DNA of 38,536 nt, taken from the IMG/VR virus record IMGVR_UViG_3300009545_000042, positions 1 through 38,536 of that record. One strand, given 5' to 3'. Position numbers and translations under genes: made by a program. This stretch comes from a virus. Each line of letters opens with the position of its first letter. The stretch's first letter is position 1. Shown here piece after piece: positions 7,176 through 14,992 of this stretch. The notes below the pieces were generated by a model. It searched no databases, was not told the DNA's origin, and was given only the letters and a program-made list of their open reading frames with translations.

Positions 7176-9835
7176 GCTGTCAGATCTCCTTGAACATACC
7201 ACTCATCAGTGCCTATCTTTACTAGAGAAACTCCTGAGTATTGGGCACCGAGTTTTAAAAATCCTGATCGGCTTCGAAGTGTGACACCTGCACCTGCTAC
7301 GATGGTAGTTTGACCAGCTCCATATTGTGACACCAGTATTTGTGTTCCAATAGAAAAGGCAACTGAGGAGTTAGGGGGAACAGTTAGGTTATTAGCGGAA
7401 CCAACATTCATCTCCACCATTTTAGATGCATCTCCAAGAACAAGAGTGTAGTTACCTGTTTGCCTGTTGGTGGTAACAAGTGCATCTAGTTTTGCATCAA
7501 GGCTTGTTTGAAGATTTGTAACAGTGCCTATTGGTATTGAACCAAATCCCAAAGATGTCCCTGCGCTGTTGACTCTTAATACTTGGTCGGCAGTTCCTGT
7601 GATGTCTGCTTGAACTCCCGAGCTATTTACAGATCTACCAACAACAGATAATCCTGCTCCGTTTGTGAATCGCGAGTAAGCGAGTGTACCTGACCAGGCT
7701 AATGTTAAATTCTGGGCAGCTATGCTTCCTGTAATGTTAGTGTCGTTAGTAACAGCCTGAACTACGTTAGAGTTAAGTCTTCCAGCCGCAAGAGTTCCCG
7801 TCCAACCCAGAGTTAAAGAAGTAGCTGCTACAAGAGATGATGAAGGTGATCCACCAAGAGTCAATGTCACGTTAGTGTCATCCGTCTTAGTGAGTGCAGC
7901 AGCGGTCATTCCATAACCGGCGTATGTTGTTGGGGTGGATGTTATCTTGGTCCAGTCAACATCTGAAATGTTAGCATCTCCAAGCATTCCAACACTAAGA
8001 GTTGTTGCAGTAAGACTAAGCGTAGAATCAATGGACAACCAATCTACTGTGCTGCCCGAGTCATCCCAAAACACCAATCTGTCAGCTCCCGGATCTGATA
8101 GGCTTACTCCTGTTCCTCCTTTTGCAAGTGAGATATTAGTAGCGTTCCATGTTCCGGTTCCTATTGTTCCGAGAGTTGTGATCGAGGTTTGTCCTACATA
8201 TGTTGCAGCAATGTCTATTACAGGTGTTGTGCCTCCTGTGGAAGTAATACGATTTGCTGTACCGCTTACACTGGTAACAGTTCCGGTTCCCGCTGTTGTG
8301 AATTCAAGCCCTGTTTCACCTGCATTTACACGAACGACTTTTAACGCTTGTCCTGCATACGATGCTGGCACATCAGTAAGAGAGGTGAAAGCAGAAGCTC
8401 CTCCGGCAGCGGCAGCCCAAACATAATTTGCTCCGTCGTATTTTAGATAAGTATTAGCACCAGGAGCTGCGGCAGGAAGTGTGATTGTATAATCAGCAGC
8501 CATTACACCGGATGCACGAATACCTACGTAATTTGTAGATCCGGTTTCAAATAATTTTAGAGTTGCCTGATTTAGAACACTGACTTGTCCGGTAGATAGA
8601 GTTGCTACTCCTGTGATGTTATCAGAATCATCGATGATAATTCCTGAGTTCTGAATTGAGTCAGCGGCTGTACCGTTCCATCTTACAAGTGCATTGTCTG
8701 TTGAAGGGGCAACGCCTGATACGTTTCCTGGTGGTGTAGGGTCTTGCCATTGAGGCACACCTGATACGCTTGTAAGGACCTGACCATCTGATCCTCCTGG
8801 AAGTTGGCTTGCTATGTTGCCAGCATCTCCTACCCAAATAGCGTTCAAAGCTAATGATCTACTTTGCTTTGCATCTAACTGAGTTTGTAGTGGAGATGTC
8901 ACTCCGGCCAGATAAGATAGTTCTGTTGGAGTTATTGTACCATTTAGACCGTCCAGGAGATTTAAATCATCTGCCGAAGCAAATACATCTGAGACGTATG
9001 ATAACGTTAATGTTTGCCAACCTGCGTCGTAGTCGGTACCACTGTTCTTTAGTAAAAACTGATTTGCACTGCCGCCAGATGGAAGTCCATTACTTACTCC
9101 TGTGGACCATGCTGGCATTCCTGAGACAATAGTAAGAACTTCCCCCTCTGCTCCTATCGGAAGGTTAGTATAAACGCCACCTGATTGATACAGTATATCT
9201 CCGTCTGTTGGAGATGAGAGACTTACTGTTGGTTTGGAATCTAGTTGTGTTTGGATATTTGACGTTACTCCTAACAGATAGCCAATCTCAGTAGAACTAA
9301 TTGTTGATACTGCTACTTTGCCAGACCCATTAGAGATAAGCGCCTTTCCAACAGTTAAGTTTGAACTTGTGATGGTAGTAGCTGCTCCGGTGATTGTAGC
9401 TTGCTTAGTGTTGATCTGGGTTTGTACGTCAGAGGTTAATGCTGATAAGTAACCTATCTGAGTTGCAGTCGTTGCTGATGCAGTTAGAAAACCAGAACCA
9501 TCTGATACAATTGCTTTAGATGCTGTTATTGTTGCAAGCTTTGATAATGCGATAGCTGCTGATGCGGAAATGTCAGCGTTCACTATCACTCCTGTGGCTA
9601 TAGCTGCGACACCTGCGTTTGAAAGTGTAATGTCTCCCGATACAGCAACACCTGTAGCTACGTTGCTTCCATTCCCAACAAAGATATTAGCAGATGAAAG
9701 TGTTGTGCTTAAAGGCGTGCCTGAGATTTTGGTTACCTCGCCAGTTGAAGGATTGATTGTCAACAAATCATGACCAGCGCCAGATGCAATTGTACCTTTA
9801 AGAATCAGACCACCACGTATAACTTTTTTGCCCAT
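7172..9835 (-). CDS. Long tail fibre protein with internal repeats
   Basis: 887 residues, almost free of Cys, rich in Gly, Ser, Thr and Ala. A degenerate unit of the form GYLxGVTSxxQTQLDxK recurs at about residues 127-144, 184-201 and 307-323, with a shorter copy (TNLQTSLDAK) near 815. Units of this kind form trimeric shafts in phage fibres. The last 100 residues (RQTGNYTLVLGD, QYGAGQTTIVAGAGVT, GTDEWYVQGDLTA) match a C-terminal knob-like domain common in fibres of many phages. It probably mediates host attachment. It starts right after the 211-residue adaptor gene and its stop overlaps the next appendage gene. Confidence 0.75.
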   Translation of the reverse strand: MGKKVIRGGLILKGTIASGAGHDLLTINPSTGEVTKISGTPLSTTLSSANIFVGNGSNVATGVAVSGDITLSNAGVAAIATGVIVNADISASAAIALSKLATITASKAIVSDGSGFLTASATTATQIGYLSALTSDVQTQINTKQATITGAATTITSSNLTVGKALISNGSGKVAVSTISSTEIGYLLGVTSNIQTQLDSKPTVSLSSPTDGDILYQSGGVYTNLPIGAEGEVLTIVSGMPAWSTGVSNGLPSGGSANQFLLKNSGTDYDAGWQTLTLSYVSDVFASADDLNLLDGLNGTITPTELSYLAGVTSPLQTQLDAKQSRSLALNAIWVGDAGNIASQLPGGSDGQVLTSVSGVPQWQDPTPPGNVSGVAPSTDNALVRWNGTAADSIQNSGIIIDDSDNITGVATLSTGQVSVLNQATLKLFETGSTNYVGIRASGVMAADYTITLPAAAPGANTYLKYDGANYVWAAAAGGASAFTSLTDVPASYAGQALKVVRVNAGETGLEFTTAGTGTVTSVSGTANRITSTGGTTPVIDIAATYVGQTSITTLGTIGTGTWNATNISLAKGGTGVSLSDPGADRLVFWDDSGSTVDWLSIDSTLSLTATTLSVGMLGDANISDVDWTKITSTPTTYAGYGMTAAALTKTDDTNVTLTLGGSPSSSLVAATSLTLGWTGTLAAGRLNSNVVQAVTNDTNITGSIAAQNLTLAWSGTLAYSRFTNGAGLSVVGRSVNSSGVQADITGTADQVLRVNSAGTSLGFGSIPIGTVTNLQTSLDAKLDALVTTNRQTGNYTLVLGDASKMVEMNVGSANNLTVPPNSSVAFSIGTQILVSQYGAGQTTIVAGAGVTLRSRSGFLKLGAQYSGVSLVKIGTDEWYVQGDLTA

Positions 9836-10471
9836 TTATGAATGAATGAGATAATATTTTCCTTCTACCGTCCAGTTGTTGGAAGTAGCTGTTGCCAGTA
9901 ATCTTATATTTCCAGAATTGTAATCAACAGACAGCGTTACATCTGATGTGTCTCCTATGTCTTCAGTACAATCTTCCGAGTAAACAACTGATGAACCGTT
10001 ACTAAGCCAGGATGCTATCACAACTCCAGATCGCTGATTAACTCCATTTCGTATTGTGTAGTGGAATATTGCTCCGTAGTCGTCAGTAACAGGAATAGAA
10101 ACAACAGTTTCAGTTCCGGTATCAACATCCGTGTTTTCGAATGGAGTACCATCACTATAAGTATTGTTGTTTGTAATTGTAGTTGTTCCACCAACGTTGA
10201 TGTTAGGTCTGTTGACTGTACCTAATGTTGGGGCTATAGGGAAGTCGTTAATGTCTGCAAGCTCTATCAGACAATACCATATCTTCTCCCGTTGTTCCTG
10301 AGTCAGATAAGCATCATAGTCCAATGCCCGAAGCCAGTAGAAAATCTTAGAACCCTGAGCAATTTCAGCCTGAACCTTTTTTAGATTCTGCTTCTGAGCT
10401 GTTGAGTAAGCAAGATCAAGAAGTTTTGTCCTGCTGGCATATTGTACACTTGATTGAGTAGCTTGTAACAT
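9836..10471 (-). CDS. Collar/fibre-adaptor-like structural protein
   Basis: 211 residues. The first 85 are helical (TQSSVQYASRTKLLDLAYSTA and QREKIWYCLIELADIND). A linker with NVGGTTTITNNNTYSDG follows, then a beta-rich C-terminal domain (VTDDYGAIFHYTIRNG, LLATATSNNWTVEGKYYLI). A helical base plus beta tip suits a protein that docks the fibre to the tail. It overlaps its upstream neighbour by one base and directly precedes the long fibre gene. Function is inferred from layout; no family is certain. Confidence 0.5.
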   Translation of the reverse strand: MLQATQSSVQYASRTKLLDLAYSTAQKQNLKKVQAEIAQGSKIFYWLRALDYDAYLTQEQREKIWYCLIELADINDFPIAPTLGTVNRPNINVGGTTTITNNNTYSDGTPFENTDVDTGTETVVSIPVTDDYGAIFHYTIRNGVNQRSGVVIASWLSNGSSVVYSEDCTEDIGDTSDVTLSVDYNSGNIRLLATATSNNWTVEGKYYLIHS

Positions 10472-11145
10472 TAACAGTCAATGAATCTGCTTGCGATACG
10501 TCTGCAAATTGTTTCTCCTTTAACTACTTCTGTTCGTTCGTCTGCTACTAGTGCGCCATTGAGCCAGAAGGAGAATATTTGATAATCATAAATGGTTTCG
10601 TTTTCGTCACAATCACTGCATGAACAGTTCTCCCCTATCATGTTGCTGTAAGCGTACTCTGAGTTAGGGGTGAGCACACGTTGGTAGATAAGTGAAGTGA
10701 TATTTAAGGATTCATTTGTCTCTGTGAGATTTGCAGCGAGGGCGGCAGGGTCTGTGATTACTTCCCAGTAAGTTGTATTGCTAAGAGCGTTGCCAACGTT
10801 ACCATTTTGTTTTGAGCGATACACTGTGTTATCATTATCGTAGACTGCGTCGTAGATTGCATAAGTCGTACCTCCTGCGTATGCAGGGATTGCTACATAG
10901 TAAAATTTAAACCAGCCATCTTCTGAAATGTCAAAATCCCAGGATGTTACAGTTTGAGGATCACTTGTATTGGAGGTTAGTGTAAGAGTTGTTGCTGTGT
11001 TATCAGCAGTCATTTTGTATCCGTCAGCAAAAACCCGAAGAGCTGCACGGGATGGATTACTTCCTCCGTAGGTAGTATCGTCATTGAGTGTGCCTGTAAG
11101 CCGGTCTGAACTTATATCTACTGATAGAGTTACATCAAGAGCCAT
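10471..11145 (-). CDS. Tail appendage protein with chitin-binding-like segment
   Basis: 224 residues, mostly beta. At about residues 91-130 it has a segment YAIYDAVYDNDNTVYRSKQ followed by NTTYWEVI, the aromatic pattern of CBM5/12 (ChiC-type) carbohydrate-binding modules, which bind chitin-like or GlcNAc polymers. Near residue 172 there is a cysteine cluster (CSCSDCDE) of possible metal-binding type. The neighbouring upstream gene is a glucosaminidase, so binding to GlcNAc-containing cell wall or surface glycan makes sense. One-base overlaps on both sides indicate coupled translation. Binding specificity is inferred. Confidence 0.55.
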   Translation of the reverse strand: MALDVTLSVDISSDRLTGTLNDDTTYGGSNPSRAALRVFADGYKMTADNTATTLTLTSNTSDPQTVTSWDFDISEDGWFKFYYVAIPAYAGGTTYAIYDAVYDNDNTVYRSKQNGNVGNALSNTTYWEVITDPAALAANLTETNESLNITSLIYQRVLTPNSEYAYSNMIGENCSCSDCDENETIYDYQIFSFWLNGALVADERTEVVKGETICRRIASRFIDC

Positions 11146-11645
11146 TAATCAATTTGTCTTTTAATTGTGTCAATCATTTTGTGAAGACTGTCAGCATAGT
11201 TAGGATCAGTTGCATATCCGGCTTTTGCTATTTCAGTAGCAAACCTATAAGGATCACTTCTGTATATCAGTGCTATGTTGTATCTGCTGTTCTTTAAAAA
11301 GAAGTTGGCGTGGTCAGTAAATGATCCTTCAGGCGTGTCATACTTTCTGAAATAATCTTTAACTACATAGTGGTAAAGCTTCTTAGCTGCATCCCAGGTA
11401 ACTGAGATGATTTGAGGGAAATTCTTTTTATCAGTTGGTAGATATTCACTTGTAGTTAAAAGCTGTTCATTACCATTTATTCCATCAGTATCTTTCACAC
11501 CGAAGAAAAGATTACCAGGAGTTGACTTACCCCACCCTGTTTCCAATGCAGCTTGTGCAAGAATAAACAGAGCAGAGATGCCTGTTTTGATCTCTGTCTG
11601 TTTTGCAAAAGGGAGGTATTTAGTAACGAATTCTTTAGGAGTCAC
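11145..11645 (-). CDS. Glucosaminidase-domain peptidoglycan hydrolase
   Basis: 166 residues that are almost entirely a FlgJ/AcmA-type glucosaminidase domain: ALFILAQAALETGWGKS holds the catalytic glutamate at about residue 35, followed by NLFFGVKDTD and, in the second half, FTDHANFFL and YATDPNYADSL. The enzyme cuts beta-1,4 bonds in peptidoglycan glycan strands. There is no signal peptide. Placed within the tail module rather than beside spanin-like genes, it may be a virion-associated lysin used at DNA entry; a free endolysin is the alternative. Domain identity is strong, the biological stage is open. Confidence 0.8.
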   Translation of the reverse strand: MTPKEFVTKYLPFAKQTEIKTGISALFILAQAALETGWGKSTPGNLFFGVKDTDGINGNEQLLTTSEYLPTDKKNFPQIISVTWDAAKKLYHYVVKDYFRKYDTPEGSFTDHANFFLKNSRYNIALIYRSDPYRFATEIAKAGYATDPNYADSLHKMIDTIKRQID

Positions 11646-11809
11646 TACTTCTTGATTTGCTCTATCATATAGCCAGGTGCGCGGCCCTGATCTTTACCTG
11701 ATCCTGCTTTTGATAAAGCTTTTGCAGATGCGTACTCTGTTTCTCTTGCTGATCCTTTAGGGAATTCTGTGTTGCAAGAAGAGTACTTGGTGTAGTTAGT
11801 ATTTGCCAT
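11645..11809 (-). CDS. Small hypothetical protein
   Basis: I start at the ATG at 11809 (54 residues, MANTNYTKYSSCNTEFPKG). An in-frame ATG at 11833 lies inside the terminator hairpin immediately upstream, so it is unlikely to be used. The protein is short, polar and basic, with no known domain. Its stop overlaps the glucosaminidase start by one base, so it heads the tail-appendage operon. Confidence 0.5.
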   Translation of the reverse strand: MANTNYTKYSSCNTEFPKGSARETEYASAKALSKAGSGKDQGRAPGYMIEQIKK

Positions 11810-11815
11810 AGTTAA

Positions 11816-11850
11816 GAAAAAAGAGCAACCCAAGGTTGTCAGGTTGCTCT
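11816..11850 (-). terminator. Intrinsic terminator after capsid-module gene
   Basis: On the minus strand a perfect 9-bp stem AGAGCAACC/GGTTGCTCT with an 11-base loop is followed directly by TTTTTCTT. It lies 19 bases after the stop of the 273-residue gene and just before the start of the 54-residue gene, so it separates the head module from the tail module. Confidence 0.8.
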
Positions 11851-11868
11851 ATGTTTGGTTTAGGTTTA

Positions 11869-12690
11869 TTATTTCTTTTTAAGTTGTTTGGTTGTAGTTG
11901 GCTTTGATTTCAGATTCACTTTCTCCTGAAGGGCTTCGAATCTATCTTTATCATCAACCAGCGTTTTAACAGCTCCATCCTCGTCTGTTCCGAGTAAAGT
12001 ATTACCCCAGTAAATAAGAGGGTCTTTCAATGTAAGTATGTTGTCAGCGATACCTTTCCGGATCAATGCCCGTACAAGTCTGTCACCTGAGTTGAGAACT
12101 TCGAAGTAATCGTTAGGTCGTTTACCAGCCCACTCTACCACTTTGTGTCTCATTGTTTTATCAGGTTCACCGTGGAAAGCAATTCCAATAGCTGCTACTT
12201 CGAGCAATGTTTGTGAATCAATTTCACCTGCACTCAATTGAGCCTTTGATCTGTTAAGGGTTGCTTCAAGTGCTACTTCAGCGTCAGCCTCAGTATTCAT
12301 CAACCGATACTTAACATCAATTTGTTTTTTGTCTCCGTGCTCATCGATGATGTACTTTCCATTCGGAGATCCTTCACACCAGGGACTGTTGGCAATGAAA
12401 TCATACATTGTTTTGTTGTAGATGTCACAGTCAGTTTCGTTTACTACAAAGGCGTTGTGAGATTGGCTAAGTGTAAAATACTTTCCTTTATCTCTGCCTC
12501 TGTCGTCTTTCGATACTACATATTGAACAACTACACCTGTTTTACCGAAAACTCCGGCTTTGTCAGTGTATGATCCAAAACTTATGGAACCGATGTTAGG
12601 TCTGATGTAACCGTCGGGATCTACCCGTTGGGCTACTTCAGGCAATAAAACAAAATGTGAATACTTTAGAGTATTAAATGGTTTCTTCAT
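11869..12690 (-). CDS. Unknown protein downstream of major capsid gene
   Basis: 273 residues, soluble, no signal or membrane segment. The N-terminal half is beta-rich (VGSISFGSYTDKAGVFG-like stretch preceded by RVDPDGYIRPN); the C-terminal half is helical and ends in a lysine-rich tail (TTTKQLKKK). It directly follows the capsid gene and is closed by a strong terminator, so it is probably made with the capsid and could be a head accessory or assembly factor. I do not recognise the family. Confidence 0.5.
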   Translation of the reverse strand: MKKPFNTLKYSHFVLLPEVAQRVDPDGYIRPNIGSISFGSYTDKAGVFGKTGVVVQYVVSKDDRGRDKGKYFTLSQSHNAFVVNETDCDIYNKTMYDFIANSPWCEGSPNGKYIIDEHGDKKQIDVKYRLMNTEADAEVALEATLNRSKAQLSAGEIDSQTLLEVAAIGIAFHGEPDKTMRHKVVEWAGKRPNDYFEVLNSGDRLVRALIRKGIADNILTLKDPLIYWGNTLLGTDEDGAVKTLVDDKDRFEALQEKVNLKSKPTTTKQLKKK

Positions 12691-12732
12691 AAAATTTTAG
12701 TTTAAATGAACTCCCCGTTTTTAGCAGGGAGA

Positions 12733-12741
12733 TCTAGAGTT
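12733..12741 (-). repeat. TCTAGAGTT palindrome-family element after capsid stop
   Basis: Copy of the recurring junction element, reading TAATAACTCTAGATC on the minus strand, where the second TAA is the tandem stop of the capsid gene. A short CTCCC/GGGAG hairpin lies immediately downstream. Confidence 0.5.
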
Positions 12742-12742
12742 A

Positions 12743-13948
12743 TTAGCTATTAGCGTAAAGCAAACCAAGTCGGTTAGGGAGATACACCACTGGCATAAAC
12801 TCAGTAAGCAGAGCACCTTCGATACCATCGAATTTGTTTGCTGCTTCCAGACCTGGAGAAGGCATACCAGGGATCATCTTCTGGATCATCTTGGCACCGT
12901 TACGATACTTCAACTGAATGTTAGTACCATTCTCTGTTTGAGAGAAGTCCAATATCAATGCAAGGTTTCTGTAGTCTTTTACTGTAGAGCTTGCTGTAAC
13001 AGTAGGAACGATTGACGTATCGGAGAACAACTCGTATTTACCGAAGTGAACTTTCTTGCCAAGGATTTCGTAAGATTGAAATCCAAGACCTGCGATAGAT
13101 GCTGGTTTCTCGCTGTTAGGGATTGATCTGTAACGATCTGCCAGAGCGTGCTGAGTGTCTGCGAGTATTTGAGTACCACAGAGAGCAACAAGCTCGTTTG
13201 AACCTTGCTGATCAGAAAGTTGAGTTAACAAGTTAGACCAGTCAGCTTCCTGTACACCTACTGCACTCGAGAACGTTGAAGTCACACCTGAACCAGTTGC
13301 GTACTCCATCAAACCTCTTGAAAGGTTTGCACCCTGAAGAGAAGTTGATTTGAAACGTTTGCCAAAGATCAGCGTAGCTTCAAGATCTCTCATGATCTCG
13401 CGATGTTCGAAATCCTCCTGAGCGAAGTACCAGTCTTTTCCACCTGGAGCATCTACCCATTTTTTAGATTTCATTGCACTACGGGTGATCTTGAAATCTC
13501 TGCGGAGTACAGTTGTTACGTTGTAGTCTGAATCTGGCAGATAGTTTCTGTAACCACCAGCACCTGTAGAGCCTTCACCATACATAGAACCAACATGTCC
13601 GATGTGCATGTTTGCAAGGATCAATGAAGTTGACCAGTTGCCACCACCAGAACGAACCATGTCGATAGTTTGAACTGTTCCACCTGAGTTGGATACTGCT
13701 GTGATGCGGCCAATTTCTTCGGACTCAGCAACACGTACTGTATCGCCTACCAGGAAGTAACCTAAGTTACCAGAGGCTGAATCGTAAGTGGTATCAAGTA
13801 CGCAAGTAACTGTAGCGGTTGTGCCGTTAGAGATAGAAGATACTGTTGCGCTTTTACGTGTACGACCCATTATGTTCCAGGAGATAGTGTCGTTGTCTAT
13901 CTCACCTGTTGCTCCTATTTTGTCAAGGAGTGACGTTAAGTAATATTC
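12743..13948 (-). CDS. Major capsid protein, exon 2
   Basis: The frame of the long capsid reading frame stays open upstream of its first ATG (13870), back to 13948, reading EYYLTSLLDKIGATGEIDND before MGRTRKSATV. Those residues have no start codon, but joining them to exon 1 (14799-14954) gives KYP-EYYLTSLLDKIG in frame. The complete protein is 453 residues (52 + 401), close to crAss-like capsid lengths, whereas 375 would be short. The protein is HK97-like in composition: an extended N-terminus, a long helix around FAQEDFEHREIMRDLEATL, and a beta-rich C-terminus. It forms the icosahedral shell. The gene lies after the scaffold-like gene and ends with tandem TAA stops. The split is inferred; mRNA has not been seen. 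Confidence 0.75.
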   Translation of the reverse strand, partial: EYYLTSLLDKIGATGEIDNDTISWNIMGRTRKSATVSSISNGTTATVTCVLDTTYDSASGNLGYFLVGDTVRVAESEEIGRITAVSNSGGTVQTIDMVRSGGGNWSTSLILANMHIGHVGSMYGEGSTGAGGYRNYLPDSDYNVTTVLRRDFKITRSAMKSKKWVDAPGGKDWYFAQEDFEHREIMRDLEATLIFGKRFKSTSLQGANLSRGLMEYATGSGVTSTFSSAVGVQEADWSNLLTQLSDQQGSNELVALCGTQILADTQHALADRYRSIPNSEKPASIAGLGFQSYEILGKKVHFGKYELFSDTSIVPTVTASSTVKDYRNLALILDFSQTENGTNIQLKYRNGAKMIQKMIPGMPSPGLEAANKFDGIEGALLTEFMPVVYLPNRLGLLYANS

Positions 13949-14798
13949 CAGTTATGTTATCCTACAGGCTTTTTATCCTATAGTTCTATATCTTGTATTT
14001 GATATAGGTCGGCATATATTTTGAACTGCGATTGAAGGTATTCTTCAAAAGAGTCCTCGGACACTCGTGGAGATGTTATATTCTCAGAAGGGAGTTTGTT
14101 TCCTTTACTCCTGTTTTGCACCATTGGTAAAATCTGTAGATTCCACCAAACATGGAGACCACAACAAACATCGTTTTTCAAGGGGTATATGTGATCAACC
14201 TCAAAACGTTCACCTGTTAATGAAGTTAACTTTGCTGCTAACTCATGCATCCTAGTAACTTTAATACTATGATCTTCATCAAACCAATCAGGAATAGCAT
14301 CCTTCTTGGTAGCACGTCTTTTAGAGACGTACTGTATAATTCTAGGGTTAGAGTAATCCTTGTTTAGTTTGTTCCAGTTTCTCATGTAAGAATTGTATTT
14401 TTCTCTATTCTTACGTTGCCAAGCCTCATGATTTGCATTTAATTTGGCCTGTTCAACTGGGTCCATCCATCGTTTTCTATTCACATCATTATCAATGCAA
14501 TACTGCTTTCTACATGTTTTACACTGGTTGTGATAACCATCTGGTCTGCTTTTATTTTTATTAAACGACTCAAATGGTTGAACGATTTTGCAAGATGAAC
14601 ATTTCTTCATTTTCTGAGTTTCAATCTCTATGCTCTACGGTACTAAACGCATTTTAGAGTGTTTAGTTACCTCGGTATTGGCTCTAGTAACATTAGCTTT
14701 CAAAGAACGTCTTTTTACTTGCTACTAGAATTTTCAGCTTCCACCGATTTTGCCCGAAGTTTACTCCCTAGTCACCTAGAGAGGCCCCGATACTAATA
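13949..14798 (-). ncRNA. Group I self-splicing intron in capsid gene
   Basis: An 850-base insertion with an HNH ORF separates two reading frames that join into one capsid protein. With the proposed sites the 5' exon ends in U (CCCU) and can pair with GGGG 11 bases into the intron, leaving the U-G wobble expected of P1, and the intron ends in G. Just inside is an 8-bp hairpin CTCTCTAG-GTGA-CTAGGGAG with a GNRA tetraloop (P2-like). A further 10-bp stem pairs TTCTAGTAGC with GTTACTAGAG. I cannot place P3, P7 and the guanosine site with confidence. Boundaries may shift by a few bases; an alternative 3' site 14 bases downstream also keeps the frame. Confidence 0.7.
13978..14610 (-). CDS. Intron-encoded HNH homing endonuclease
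   Basis: 210 residues. An N-terminal zinc finger (Cys4, Cys7, Cys30, Cys33) of the KKCSSCKIVQPFESFNKNK type precedes a basic helical linker and an HNH nuclease domain: VDH at 138-140, PLKND, GLHVWWNLQ at 151-159, and N-x-x-K-x-N at 166-171. HNH endonucleases of this type cut intron-less alleles and spread their intron by repair. The gene starts 188 bases inside the proposed intron and stops 29 bases before its 3' end, as expected for an ORF carried in an intron loop. It has no counterpart in capsid function. Confidence 0.8.
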   Translation of the reverse strand: MKKCSSCKIVQPFESFNKNKSRPDGYHNQCKTCRKQYCIDNDVNRKRWMDPVEQAKLNANHEAWQRKNREKYNSYMRNWNKLNKDYSNPRIIQYVSKRRATKKDAIPDWFDEDHSIKVTRMHELAAKLTSLTGERFEVDHIYPLKNDVCCGLHVWWNLQILPMVQNRSKGNKLPSENITSPRVSEDSFEEYLQSQFKIYADLYQIQDIEL

Positions 14799-14954
14799 AG
14801 GGTACTTAATAATAAGTGCTGAAAGCACATCTGGCTTTTCGAGTCCATTGTTAAAAATGTGACCTTCAAGTAAGCCTGTTGAATTGTAGGTTGTCCCACC
14901 AGCCACTGCGGTGGTAGGAATTTGTATACCGGGAACCGGTCCTGCGCCTGCCAT
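14799..14954 (-). CDS. Major capsid protein, exon 1
   Basis: A short frame starts at ATG 14954 (MAGAGPVPGIQIPTT) and would stop two codons past the proposed splice site (TAT TAG). Its 52 codons end in ALIIKYP, which reads on naturally into EYYLTSLLDKIG of exon 2. Taken alone the 53-residue product has no sense as a gene, but as an N-terminal arm of the capsid protein it fits the position just after the scaffold-like gene. The leader is A-rich without a Shine-Dalgarno sequence, like other genes here. If no splicing occurs, only this fragment would be made from this start. Confidence 0.7.
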
Positions 14955-14992
14955 TTAATTGATTGTTTTTTTTGGTTTGTTAAGAATTTTCT

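Noticed and set aside
7176-7202. Upstream ATG (7202) as start of the lectin-like fibre gene
   Set aside because: It would add nine residues read out of frame within the previous gene; the ATG at 7175 overlaps the stop as at other junctions here.
14067-14255. Plus-strand frame inside the HNH gene
   Set aside because: It is antisense to the zinc-finger/HNH protein, whose motifs are clear.
14793-14801. TAG at the end of exon 1 as a recoded (suppressed) stop
   Set aside because: Some crAss-like phages reassign TAG, but here other genes, including terL and the HNH gene, end in TAG, and reading through would meet a TGA after a few codons and not reach the capsid frame.
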